Assembly: GCA_016713535.1 (NCBI GenBank)
Contig: JADJOY010000014.1
Span: forward strand, 1 to 64,000
Reading direction: 5' to 3'
Length of the DNA: 64,000 nucleotides
DNA from: JADJOY01 sp016713535 [NCBI: Deltaproteobacteria bacterium]
GTDB taxonomy: Bacteria > JADJOY01
Part shown: in pieces, positions 9,180 through 19,528 of the stretch
Position numbering within the stretch: the first letter of the stretch is position 1
Layout: every line of letters starts with the position of its first letter
Translations under genes and position numbers: made by a program
The notes under the pieces: model-generated
What the model saw: the letters and a program-made list of their open reading frames with translations, nothing else
Told to the model about the DNA's origin: nothing
Databases searched by the model: none

Positions 9180-11484
9180 ATGACAACGAGCGCGATCCGC
9201 GTCTCGAAGGCCGAGAGCTCGAGCCCGGCCACAGCGCCCACGGCGGCCACCGGACCGTCGCCCTGGCGTGGTTTCAAGGCGGGTCTGTGGCAGAAGGAGA
9301 TCGACCTTCGCGACTTCATCCAGCAGAACTACGACCCGTACCTGGGGGATGAGGCGTTCCTTGCGCGCGCGACCACGCGCACGAAGAAGATCTGGGAGCG
9401 GCTCAACGAGCTGTTCGTCGAGGAGCGCAAGAAGGGAGTGCTCGACGTCTCGCAGATTCCGAGCACCATCACCGCCCACGCGCCCGGCTACATCGACCGT
9501 GACAACGAAGTCATCGTCGGCCTCCAGACCGATGCTCCGCTCAAGCGCGCGATCATGCCGAACGGCGGGTTCCGGATGGTGGTCACCGCCCTCAAGACCT
9601 ACGGCTACGAGCCCGATCCGCACGTCGTCGAGACCTTCACCAAGTACCGGAAGAACCACAACGAAGGCGTCTTCGACGCGTACACGGCGGATGTGCGTCG
9701 ATGCCGTAGCTCCCACATCCTCACCGGGCTCCCCGACGCCTACGGCCGCGGCCGCATCATCGGCGACTATCGCCGGTTGGCCTCTCTACGGCATCACCCG
9801 CCTCATCGAGGAGAAGCAGCGCGAGAAGGCGGCGCTCGACGGAGCGATGTCCACCGACGCGATCATCCGCGATCGGGAGGAGCTCTCGGAGCAGATCCGG
9901 TCGCTCCAGGAGCTCCAGAAGATGGCTGCCAGCTACGGGTTCGACGTCTCCCGGCCGGCGGTGAGCGCTCGGGAAGCCGTGCAGTGGACCTACTTCGGGT
10001 ACTTGGCCGCCGTGAAGGAGCAAAACGGCGCCGCCATGTCGCTGGGCCGCACCTCGAGCTTCTTCGACATCTACATCCCGCGTGACCTCGCCGAAGGGGT
10101 GCTCACCGAGGAGCAGGCTCAGGAGATCATCGACGACTTCGTCATCAAGCTGCGCATCGTGCGCTTCCTGCGGACACCGGAGTACGACGAGCTCTTCGCC
10201 GGCGATCCCACCTGGGTCACCGAGTCGATCGGCGGCATGGGCGAGGACGGCCGTACGCTGGTGACCAAGACCAGCTTCCGGGTGCTACAGACGCTCTACA
10301 ACCTCGGTCCCGCACCCGAGCCGAACCTGACGATCTGGTATTCGCCACGGTTGCCGGACGGCTTCCGGCGGTTCGCGGCCAAGGTCGCCATCGACACCAG
10401 CTCGCTCCAGTTCGAGAGCGACGAGCTCATGCGAACCGCGCTGGGCGATGACGGCGCCATCGCTTGCTGTGTGTCGCCGATGCAGGTCGGCAAGTCGATG
10501 CAGTTCTTCGGGGCTCGGGCGAACCTCGCCAAGTGCATGCTCTACGCGATCAACGGTGGACGCGACGAGGTGAGCGGTGAGCAGGTGGCCCCGGCGTTCG
10601 GTGCCGTCGAGGGCGACTACCTCGACTTCGACGACGTCGTCGCACGGTACGAGCGAATGATGGATTGGCTCGCGGGCGTGTACGTGAACGCGATGAACGT
10701 CATCCACTACATGCACGACAAATACGCCTACGAACGGATCGAGATGGCGCTCCACGACTACGCGCCGATGCGAACAATGGCGTTCGGAATCGCGGGGCTC
10801 TCCGTGGTCGCCGACAGCCTGTCGGCGATCAAGCACGCGAAGGTCCGCGTGGTTCGGGACGAAACTGGCCTGGTGGTCGACTACCAGACGGAGGGCGAGT
10901 TCCCGACGTTCGGCAACCACGACAACCGCGTCGACCACCTGGCGTCGTGGCTCGTCACCACCTTCATGAACAAGCTGCGCAAGTATCCGACCTATCGTGA
11001 CGCCGTCCACACCCAGTCGATCCTCACCATCACGTCGAACGTGGTCTACGGAAAGGCCACGGGGAACACCCCCGACGGTCGCCGCAAAGGCGAGCCGTTC
11101 GCGCCCGGTGCCAACCCGATGCACGGTCGCGACAGCCATGGCCTGCACGCCGCCGCGGCCTCGGTGGCGAAGCTGCCGTACCGCGATGCGGCGGACGGCA
11201 TCTCCCTCACGGCGACGATGGTCCCCGGGTCTCTCGGCCGGGTCGCCGCCGACCGGACCACCAACCTCACCGCGATCCTGGACGCGTACTTCTCCGTCAC
11301 CGGCTACCACATGAACGTGAACGTACTGAACCGCGAGACGCTGATGGACGCGATGGACCACCCAGAGAAGTATCCGCACCTGACGATCCGGGTCTCGGGA
11401 TACGCGGTCAACTTCGTGCGGCTCACGCGCGAGCAGCAGATGGACGTCATCCACCGGACGTTCCACGGTGAAGGCCATGTCTGA
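9180..11484 (+). CDS. pflB: Pyruvate formate-lyase (glycyl radical enzyme), single-base frameshift
   Basis: Cleaves pyruvate with CoA to acetyl-CoA and formate under anaerobic conditions. The adjacent catalytic cysteines are present in IACCVSPM (codons 10465-10470), and the glycyl-radical loop RVSGYAVNF is near the C-terminus (Gly codon 11398-11400). Two neighbouring Cys distinguish true pyruvate formate-lyase from other glycyl radical enzymes. The ATG at 9180 is preceded by AAGGAG with seven bases of spacing. The frame changes near 9783: [19 protein letters not shown] must join [11 protein letters not shown], which requires removing one extra T. Length after repair is about 767 residues, normal for PFL. 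The stop overlaps the activase start by eight bases. Confidence 0.92.
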
Positions 11485-12323
11485 CACCAACAGCAAGCAG
11501 CCCATCTCGCTGGAGGCGAAGAGCCCCTTCGAGCTGCGGGTCAACCTCGGCAAGGACGTTCCCGGAGTCCGACGTCCGCACGGCGCTGGCCAGCGGCGAT
11601 ATGGGATTCCTCCATTCCTTCACGTCGGGCTCGACGGTGGATGGCCCCGGGGTCCGGGTCGTCGCCTGGACCACCGGGTGCATGTGGCGGTGTCTCTACT
11701 GTCACAACCCGGACACCTGGACGCTGACGAACGGCGTTCCCGTCACCCTCGCGAGGGCCACCGAGGTGCTCGGCAACTACCGGCACGGCCTCAAGGTCAT
11801 GTCCGGCGGCTTCACCCTCAGCGGGGGCGAGCCACTCATGCAGCACCGCTTCGCGGTGAGGCTGTTGACGGGAGCGCGCGCGATCGGGATCCACACCGCG
11901 CTCGACACCAACGGCTTCTACGGCGACCGGCTCACGGATGCGGATCTCGAGGCGATCGATCTGGTGCTGCTGGACATCAAGGGCTGGGATCCAGAGCGCC
12001 ACAGGCGTCTCACCGGCATGGACGTGGCACCGACCCTCGACTTCGCGCGCAGATTGGCCGCGCGCGGCAAGCCGATGTGGGTGCGCTTCGTGCTCGTGCC
12101 CGGGCTCACCGACCACCCGGACGACGTGCAGCACATCGCGGATTTCACGGGGGAGCTGGGAAACGTCAAGCGTGTCGACGTGCTGCCCTTCCACCAGATG
12201 GGTCGACACAAGTGGACCCAGCTCGGCCTCGAGTATCAGCTCGAGAAGGTCGAGCCACCGTCACAGGCGCAGATCGAGGCCGTGCGCGAGCGCTTCCTCG
12301 CCCATCGCCTCGAGGTTTGCTGA
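11477..12323 (+). CDS. pflA: Pyruvate formate-lyase activating enzyme (radical SAM), single-base frameshift
   Basis: Installs the glycyl radical on PFL using S-adenosylmethionine and a [4Fe-4S] cluster. The cluster motif is [11 protein letters not shown] (CxxxCxxC). It is preceded by [14 protein letters not shown] and followed by SGGEP, the SAM-binding glycine motif, and DTNGF. The ATG at 11477 (MSDTNSKQ) overlaps the pflB stop. Near 11564 one G too many shifts the frame; removing it gives [23 protein letters not shown], which joins both parts. The product is about 282 residues, with roughly 40 more than the minimal family length at the N-terminus. It is the last gene of the fermentation operon. 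Confidence 0.92.
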
Positions 12324-12434
12324 GCGACGCAAGCGCCAGGCTCTGCGGGGTGTCGTGCTAAGAGATGCGGCCGGCAGGCCCGGGTGCTTCACCCGATCGC
12401 CGCCGCCGCGAGTCGACGTAGGGGGAGGGTGTTC

Positions 12435-13187
12435 GTGCGACGAATCGGACTGGTACTGCTCCTCGTGCTCGTGGCTCCGATCGCGGCGCGCGCGGCACGC
12501 GACGAGGGCTTCTCGTTCGACGTGACGCCTTATCTGTGGCTCGCCAGCGTGGGCGGCGATTTCGGCGTTCCCGGGGGCGGATCGACGCTGTCGGTGTCCG
12601 GCAGAGGCAGCCTCTTCGACTCCGACACCTCCCTCTCCGCCGGCTTCATGCTCAAGGCCGAGGCTCGCTACGGTGATTTCGGGCTCCTACTCGACGGTGC
12701 CTGGGCGCGCCTGTCGACCGACGCAAGCGGTCGCGAGGTCCTCTTCGCCAGCGCTTCCGCCGACACCGACCTGGGCTTCGCCACGGCAGCGCTCACGTGG
12801 CGTCTCCCGATCGACGACCCCCTCCTGGTGCGTGGGTTCGTGGGCGCACGGATCTTCTTCGCCGACATCCAGCTCCATTTCGAGCCGGGTGTGCTGCCCG
12901 AGGCGGACCCATCCGGAGATGACACCTGGGCGGATCCCGTGCTGGGCGCCGTCGTGCGCTACTCGTTCACCGATGCGTTCTATGCGTCGGTCCTGGGGGA
13001 CGTGGGCGGGTTCGACGTGTCGTCGCGGATCACCTGGCAGGTGTACGGCGGGCTCGGATACGAGCTCGCGGACTGGCTCGCCGCAAGCGTTGGCTACCGG
13101 TACCTGGTCGACGACTACGAGAACGACGGCTTCCTGCTCGACATGTCGCTGCAGGGCTTCCTGGTCGGCGCGAGCTTCCGCTTCTGA
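12435..13187 (+). CDS. Outer-membrane beta-barrel protein
   Basis: A 250-residue protein with a signal peptide (RRIGLVLLLVLVAPIAARA, cut before ARDEG) and a sequence of alternating hydrophobic residues and glycines typical of a small barrel, ending SFRF. Pairs such as FDVTPYLWLASVGG and ASVGYRYLVDDYENDG occur in bacterial outer-membrane proteins of about eight strands. The GTG at 12435 was chosen because GGGGGAGGG lies just upstream and the signal peptide starts there. It follows the fermentation operon by 111 nt on the same strand. No enzymatic motif is visible. Confidence 0.65.
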   Translation: MRRIGLVLLLVLVAPIAARAARDEGFSFDVTPYLWLASVGGDFGVPGGGSTLSVSGRGSLFDSDTSLSAGFMLKAEARYGDFGLLLDGAWARLSTDASGREVLFASASADTDLGFATAALTWRLPIDDPLLVRGFVGARIFFADIQLHFEPGVLPEADPSGDDTWADPVLGAVVRYSFTDAFYASVLGDVGGFDVSSRITWQVYGGLGYELADWLAASVGYRYLVDDYENDGFLLDMSLQGFLVGASFRF

Positions 13188-13257
13188 GCGCGGGGGCGGT
13201 CGCATCGCCGACCCTCACCGGTAGGCCCCGCGGGCTTGTGCCCGAGTCCAGGCGGCC

Positions 13258-14623
13258 TCAGTCGCTCGCGTCGAGGAGGCCGTAGTACCGGCCCACCCAG
13301 TACGCGATCAGGTAGTCGTCGCCGGCGTACTCGAAGAGCGGGTTGGATCCACCGTCGCAGACGTTGGCCGGGTTGTTGTCCCACATGAAGCCGACCACGC
13401 AGCGCTCGCCCGCCGGGAACGGGGTCGTGGACTTGGGCGAGACCTCGTCCCATCCGCCCGGAATGCCGATGAGCTGGGCGATGATCGGGCCGACGAAGTT
13501 GAGGAGGTCGACGACCGGATCCGGCGTATACGTGCCCTGCGTCGGCTGGATCGCGAGGCGCGGCGGCTCGGGTACCGCGGCCAGCACCGCCTTGTCGGCC
13601 GAGACGTCGGCTTCGGTGTAGCTGGCGGCGCCCTCGCCCCACACCACGAAGTCGAAGAAGCTCTGCTGGGTGTTGGCCACCCAGTGGTAGAGGTTCTCGC
13701 GCGTCACGAAGCGATCGAAGTCCTTGTTGGGCGAGTTGGAGAGCAAGATCGTGTGCTGGAGCGTGTGCCCGAGGTTGTAGGCGAAGTACTGGAAGTAGAC
13801 GTTGAATGGCGCCCAGGTGCTGAAGAGATAGGTGAGGAGCTCGCGCTGGTAGACGGCCGGCATCATGTCGGCGAACCGTCCGCCCACGACGTTGGCCGCG
13901 ACCTCGTGGAACGCGACGCGCTCGTTGCCGGTGACCTCGGGAGCCGTGTCGCTCGGCGTGCCGTCCGGCAGCACGATCATGTAGTTGTCCGCGATCAGCG
14001 CATCCATGACGCGCTCGACGGCACCGCTCACCGCGGCCCGAGCGTCCGCGTCACCGGGCTCGTCGAGGAGGAACTTCGACGTGAGAAGCATTCCGTAGAA
14101 CCAGCCGATGTAGGTGTCCGAGCTGGTGTTGCCCAGCCAGTAGGCGCCCGCATAGGGCCCGTCGGTGACGAGGTGGCAGTTGTTCGAGGGCTCGCAGGTA
14201 TTGCCGACGTACGCGGCCCACGGTCCCTCGAACGGCGTCACGCTCCTCACGACGAAGCCGGGCTTCGACGTGACGGCTTCGGCCGCGAGCAAGCACTCGA
14301 GCCCACGACGTGCGTTGACCTTGGCCTGCGGGTCCCGGGTGAGGTGCCATCGCAGCGCCTCGGCCCCCCCGTCCGGACCTGTCCCGCTCACTGCATCGCC
14401 GATGTCCTCGTAGCGGACCGGCACGGTCTGAGATGCGTCGGACCACACGGTTTCGACGCGGCAGCCGTAACCGAGACCGTGGCGCTCTTGCCAGTTGTCG
14501 CTGTAGGCGAGGGCCTTTGTCGAGGAGCGGGCCCGCGGTGGCCTGAGACGGCACCAGGACGGACGTCGTGAGCACAGCGAGCAGCACGATCACGGGCATC
14601 GACGACGCGGAGCGAGTGGACAT
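13258..14623 (-). CDS. Secreted protein of unknown function, single-base frameshift
   Basis: The N-terminus is a clear signal peptide (MPVIVLLAVLTTSVLVPSQATA). Just after it, PLLDK must join ALAYSDNWQERHG in another frame. One extra G near 14514-14516 (AAAGGCC for AAAGCC) explains the break. The mature part has about 430 residues, is mostly helical by appearance, is rich in Trp and Tyr, and has a Cys pair (NTCEPSNNCH). Aromatic motifs such as GWFYGMLLTSKFLLDEPGD suggest an alpha/alpha-barrel-like fold, but I recognise no family. It faces the barrel gene tail to tail. Function unknown. Confidence 0.6.
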
Positions 14624-14748
14624 GGCGGTCTCGTTCGAGGAGGGCGAGGGACGGGTGGCGGACGCACGACTGCGCCACGCGGAGCGACTCGATCGATGAT
14701 ACCGAAGCGTGCGAGACGCGCGCTACGGAGCGTGAGTCGAGCCGGAGC

Positions 14749-15553
14749 TCACGAGCGCGCGCGGGCGCTCAGCCCACCGTCGACGGGGATCACGGTCCCG
14801 GTCAGGTAGGCCCCCGCGCGCGACGCCAGGAAGATCGCGAGCCCGGCGACGTCGTCCGGTCGTCCGATCCGGCCGAGCGGAACGTGGCGGGCGATCATGT
14901 CGCGGCTCGTCGGATCGTCGAGCAAGAAGGCCATCATCTTGCTGTCGAACGGGCCTGGCGCCATCGCGTTCACGGTGATGCGTTCGGCGGCGAGGCGCAT
15001 CGCCAGGTGGCGGGTGAGCATGTGAACGGCGGCCTTGCTGGCCGAATAGGCGTAGGTTTCCTGGACCGGCACCGATAGCCCGTCCACGGAGCCGACGTTG
15101 ATGACGCGCGCCGGGTCGTCGTCGCTCGCGGCCGCGCGTAGCAGCGGGAGCATCCGCACCGTCAGGGCGAAGACCGCCTTGACATTGACGTCCAGCAACT
15201 TGTCGAAGGCCGTATCCGGGTACTCCTCGAGCGGCGCGCCCCAGGTCGCGCCAGCGTTGTTGACCAGCACGTGTAGCGCGCTTTCCCGTTGCTCCACCGA
15301 GCGCGAGGGCCTCGAGGCCTTCGGTCGACGCTACGTCGGCAGGCTGCGCCACGCACGGACCGAGGCGGCGCAGGTCTTCGGCGGCGCGTGCGCACGCGTC
15401 GGCCTTGCGGGCAGTGATGTAGACCTTGGCGCCGGCCGCGAGCAGGCCGCGCGCGATCATGTAGCCGATCCCGCGCGAGCCACCGGTCACCAGCGCGACC
15501 TTGCCGCGCAACGAGAACAACGTCGAGGGATCGCCCGCCGGATCGGCCGCCAT
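14749..15553 (-). CDS. Short-chain dehydrogenase/reductase, single-base frameshift
   Basis: An NAD(P)-dependent SDR of about 268 residues. It has TGGSRGIG (cofactor glycines), LVNNAGATWG, INVGSVDG, the catalytic YSASK (Tyr, Lys), NAMAPGPFDSKM and the C-terminal GTVIPVDGG. The two halves lie in different frames and join near 15297-15299 in a run containing CTCGGTGG, where one base is off. The ATG at 15553 is preceded by GAGGAG. It is divergent from the secreted PHP protein at 15710. The resemblance is to the acyl-CoA-linked/3-oxoacyl reductase type, but the substrate is not shown. Confidence 0.85.
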
Positions 15554-15709
15554 GATCACTCCTCGTGCTGGGTTGTTCAGGCGAGTGAGCCTACGTTCAC
15601 CGAGCTCGCTTAACAATTGGTTACAAAAAAACGCTCCCACGCGCGTGACATCGCGCACGCCGGATGGGCACACTCTGTAGACGGACCCACGAGCGAAAAA
15701 GGCTGATCG

Positions 15710-17401
15710 ATGACGATGTCGTCTGCAGGGAGTGACCGCGGTGGCGAGAGCGCGCCGGCGTGCCGCACGCGCGGTCGCGGACGTTCCGGAGGCTGGGTGG
15801 CGCTCCTGCTCGCGGTAGCGGGGCTCTCGCTCGCCGCGACGTGCAACACGGTCGTGCCCGTCGAGGTCCGCGACTCGTCGAGCGGACTCGCGATTCCAGC
15901 GAAGATCACGGTCTACAACGCGTCCACGGGTGCGGCCGTCAACCTGGGGACCGCGACGAGCGGGACCTTGGTGAGCTGGTTCCAGAACAAGGCTTATCTG
16001 GGAGCCGGGAGCGCCAATCTGGACCTGCCGTCCGGTGTGTGGGACGTGTGGGCGTCGCGTGGGCCGGAGTGGACCGTGACGCACCAGATCGTCGACACCA
16101 GCCAGCCCCAGCCCGTGGTCTTCACGCTGTCCCGGGCGATCGATACAACCAACTATCTGGCCGCTGATTTCCACATCCATGCCCGGCCCAGCTTCGAGTC
16201 CGCGCTACAGAGCCCGCCGCTCCCCCCGCTGCCCGACCGGGTCCTCCACTACCTCACCGAAGGGATCGAGGTGATGGGCTCGTCGGATCACGATTGCATC
16301 GTGGACTACGAGCCGATCATCTCGTCGCTCGGGCTCGGTGGCCTGGTGACCTCGCTCGTCGGCGTCGAGGCCACGCCCGGGCTCAACTCCTATCCGGACG
16401 GGCGCGGCAACTGCGATCAGCTCAGCGGTGGGAGCAGTCCCGTCAACACCGAGCAGGGCCACTGGAACGCGTTCCCGATCGCTCCCACGTGGAGCTACGA
16501 GACGACCTCCGACAACTCGATCTCCGCCGCTGGCATCTACGACATGCTGCGCGGGTTCGGCGATTCCTCGACGCTGATCCAGCTCAACCATCCGTACTTC
16601 GCCACCGGTTACGCCAACATCGGCTGGCTCGACAAGAACAACTTCAACCCGAACGTGGCGGTGCCGCCGGCGTGGACCGGCAACTCGATCCCCACCAATT
16701 CGTTCCTGCGCAAGCCATCTCCGACCCCAGGTAGTCATGCGCAGGGCATCGATTTCGACGTCATCGAGATGTGGGCAGGTGCGTCGACCGTTCAGGGGCG
16801 GCCCGCTCGCGACGCTTGGTTCAGCCTGCTCAACCAGGGATTCCTGAAGATCGGCACCGCCAACAGCGATAGCCACAACCCGGCCAAGACGGCTGGTTAT
16901 CCACGAAACTACGTCGACCTGGGAACCGACGACCCATCCCAGGTCACGCCCGGTCAGATCGCGGCCGCGGTTCGAGCCGGCAAGGTGATCGGGACCACCG
17001 GTCCGCTGCCGACGCTGCGTGTCGACGGCGCCGGGCTCGGGGAGCTCGTGACCGACACCGACGGCACGGTCGACGTGTCGATCAAGATCCAGGCCGCGCC
17101 GTGGGTGCCCGTCGCCGAAGTGCGCGTGTTCGCCAACGGCGCGCTGGTCCGCACCATCCCGCTGGCGCCGCACGATCCCGAGCCCGCGGTGCGCTTGGAC
17201 GATACGATCCAGGTCGCGGTCACGGAGGACACCTGGATCCTCGTCGAGGCTGGCGTGGCCATGCCCGCCAACCCCACGGACGAGCCCGTGGTGCCCTACG
17301 AGTACTCTCGTGTGACCACGGGGATCCCACCGCTCTCGTTCACCAACCCCGTCTTCGTCGACGCGAACGGCAACGGCCGCTTCGACGCCCCCGGGCTCTG
17401 A
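15710..17401 (+). CDS. Secreted PHP-domain metallo-phosphoesterase (CehA/McbA-like)
   Basis: A 563-residue exported protein. A hydrophobic signal segment (WVALLLAVAGLSLAATC) is followed by a carboxypeptidase-regulatory-like beta domain (about residues 45-140: VEVRDSSSGLAIPAKITVYN). Then comes a PHP domain with the metal-binding pattern ADFHIHA, SSDHDCIVDY, QLNHPYF and TANSDSHN. Such proteins are placed near the CehA/McbA carbaryl-hydrolase group, whose natural substrates are mostly unknown. The C-terminus has a beta-sandwich (VAEVRVFANGALVRTIP) and ends DANGNGRFDAPGL, an Asp/Asn-rich loop of calcium-binding look. The Cys at ATC could make it a lipoprotein, but the lipobox is not good. Confidence 0.75.
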   Translation: MTMSSAGSDRGGESAPACRTRGRGRSGGWVALLLAVAGLSLAATCNTVVPVEVRDSSSGLAIPAKITVYNASTGAAVNLGTATSGTLVSWFQNKAYLGAGSANLDLPSGVWDVWASRGPEWTVTHQIVDTSQPQPVVFTLSRAIDTTNYLAADFHIHARPSFESALQSPPLPPLPDRVLHYLTEGIEVMGSSDHDCIVDYEPIISSLGLGGLVTSLVGVEATPGLNSYPDGRGNCDQLSGGSSPVNTEQGHWNAFPIAPTWSYETTSDNSISAAGIYDMLRGFGDSSTLIQLNHPYFATGYANIGWLDKNNFNPNVAVPPAWTGNSIPTNSFLRKPSPTPGSHAQGIDFDVIEMWAGASTVQGRPARDAWFSLLNQGFLKIGTANSDSHNPAKTAGYPRNYVDLGTDDPSQVTPGQIAAAVRAGKVIGTTGPLPTLRVDGAGLGELVTDTDGTVDVSIKIQAAPWVPVAEVRVFANGALVRTIPLAPHDPEPAVRLDDTIQVAVTEDTWILVEAGVAMPANPTDEPVVPYEYSRVTTGIPPLSFTNPVFVDANGNGRFDAPGL

Positions 17402-17536
17402 GCGGCAGCGCGCTCACCTCCCGCGCGGTGGGGCGGGGGCGTTGGGCGCCCGTGCGCCAGCCCGCGCCGGAAGCGTATCGTGGCAGGTGACGGTGCGCCG
17501 CCCGTGGTGGCGGGGCTTCACGAAGGAGGTGCGACC

Positions 17537-19491
17537 GTGCGGAGCGTGAACAGTCTCGTGAGGTTGTCGCTGCGCGCGGCCGCGTCCTGGCTGGCGCTCG
17601 GGGCGGGCGGGGCGATCGCAGCCGAGCCGCTCACCGTGTGGACGCAACCAGCCACGGCGCGGGTCTTCCAGAGTGCGCCAGTCCTCCCGCTCGGCGCTGC
17701 CCAGATCTCGGCGGCGCGCAACGAGACCGAGGCGTTCCAGCTCGTGATCCACGGCGGCGCCGCCGGAGTGACGGGTGTCGATGCGGCGATCTCGGACCTC
17801 GCCGACGGCGCCGGTCACTCGATCCCGGCGAGTCGAGTGACCTTCTATCGCGAGCAGTTCATGCACGTGAGCACTCCGTCCTTCATGGGCGGCGTGCTGC
17901 TCAACCCGAGGGCGGTGGGCGACTATCCGGATCCGCTCATCCCCTTCGTCGATCCGTACGATCCAGCGCACCCGAGCCTCGGTGCTCCGTTCGACGTTCC
18001 GGCAGCAACGAGCCAGCCGCTGTGGGTCGACGTCGAGGTTCCCCTCGACGCACCGAGCGCGGTCTACACCGGCACGGTCACGGTCACCGCGGACGGTGGC
18101 CGACGCGCGTCGGTGCCGGTCGAGCTCACGGTGTGGGATTTCACGATCCCCAGCGAGCGCCACGTCGACACCGCTTACGGCTTCGGCTGGGGCGGTGTCC
18201 TCGACTACCACGGCGGTCAGGATGGGGCCTGGGACGACCACAGCCGCGCTGTTCTTCGCAACTACGAGAACGAGCTCCATCGCCACCGCGTCGACGAGAC
18301 CGACATCGACCAGGGCGTGCCGACGCCCTTCGCGTTCGGCCCCGACGGCCGCCTGCTCCCGGTCGACTGGAGCGTCTACGACGCCACCGTCGGGCCACGT
18401 CTCGACGGCTCGTACTTCCCGGACGGGATCCCGGTGCGCCGCTTCAACGCCGCGTTCTTCCGGCCAGGCCACGGCGGAGGGCTGGAGGGGAGCCTCACCG
18501 ACGCCCAGTACTCGGAGGCCGCTGCGGCGTACGCGGCGCATCTCAAGGAGAAGGGATGGTTCGACCGCGTCTACGTCTACACGAAGGACGAGCCGTGGAT
18601 GGACCCCGCCTCGTATCCCCTGATCGCGGCCGACGTGGCGCTCATGCAAGCCGGGGATCCGGACTGGAAGGGCCACATGATGTCCACGATGTGGTTCGAC
18701 AGCGCTCTCGCGGGCTCGATCGACATCTGGGTGCCGAACACCACCGTCTACGACGACTTCTTCGTCGGATGGATCGGGCTCAAGTGGCCGGGCCGCGAGG
18801 TCTACGACGAGCGCCGTGCTCTCGGCGAGAAGCTGTGGCTCTACGTGTGCAACTGCACGTGGCCGCCTTACGCCGGATACGACATCGATACGACCTACAA
18901 CTACGAGCCACGCATCCTCATGTGGGGCGCGTGGATGGAGCGCGCGACCGGCTTCCTTTACTGGCGAACGAACTACTGGTCCGACGATCCCTGGTCCAAG
19001 ATCATCGACCCCGAGGCGTTCCCGCTGGTCGCACGCAATGGTGACGGATTCCTGCTCTACCCGGGGATCACGACGGCACGGCTGCTCCTGCCGGCTCGCC
19101 TGCGTGGATGGCGATCGACGGTCCGATCGGCACGCTCAGGCTCAAGGCGACGCGCGACGGGATGGAGGATTGGGAGATGTTCCTCCTCGCGAGCCAGGTC
19201 GCCGGCGAGGAGGCCGTCCGCGCGATCGTGAGCCAGGCGTACACCCAGCTCGGTGACTTCATTCTCCCGCCGCTCTACGATCCATTCCAGCCACCGTGGA
19301 CGCTCGACGAGCGCGTGGTTCGCCAGGTACGCGAGCAGGTCGCGGCCCTCATCGCGCCACCTCCGCCCCCCGCTGGCGGGTGCCGGGTCGGGGTGCCGAG
19401 CTCGAACGGGACGGCGGGCGAGGGGCTGCTTGCCGTCGTCGGGTGGGCGGTCGTCGGGGCAGCACGGCGCCGCTTCCGGCCCACCCGCTGA
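17537..19491 (+). CDS. Secreted DUF4091-like glycoside hydrolase with C-terminal sorting tail, single-base frameshift
   Basis: The GTG at 17537 is chosen for its AAGGAGG at 17522-17528 and the signal peptide that follows (SLRAAASWLALGAGGAIAAEP). The layout is a beta-sandwich N-domain (EPLTVWTQPATARVFQ to ELTVWDFTIP) and then a TIM-barrel-like part with RVYVYTKDEPW, IWVPNT and GFLYWRTNYW, the pattern of GH123/DUF4091 proteins. The frame breaks in a G run at 19063-19066. Adding one G turns LLYPG into a continuation reading DHDGTAAPAGSPAW and then LRLKATRDGMEDWE, which is the expected DUF4091 end. The C-terminus is PPPPPAGGC, then a short linker, LLAVVGWAVVGAA and RRRFRPTR: Cys, hydrophobic span, Arg tail, similar to MYXO-CTERM. 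Confidence 0.75.
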
Positions 19492-19528
19492 GCGAGCGTC
19501 CCGGGCGCGGTGCCCCGGGGCGCCCACC

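Noticed and set aside
7962-10085. Natural AckA-PFL fusion protein
   Set aside because: A normal-length stop one frame off, a ribosome-binding site and a normal PFL start are all present; a 1-nt error explains the run-on.
15604-15640. Operator TAACAATTGGTTA between the SDR and the PHP gene
   Set aside because: Partial dyad only (10 of 13 positions), short, and no regulator is encoded nearby; could be chance in an AT-rich spacer.
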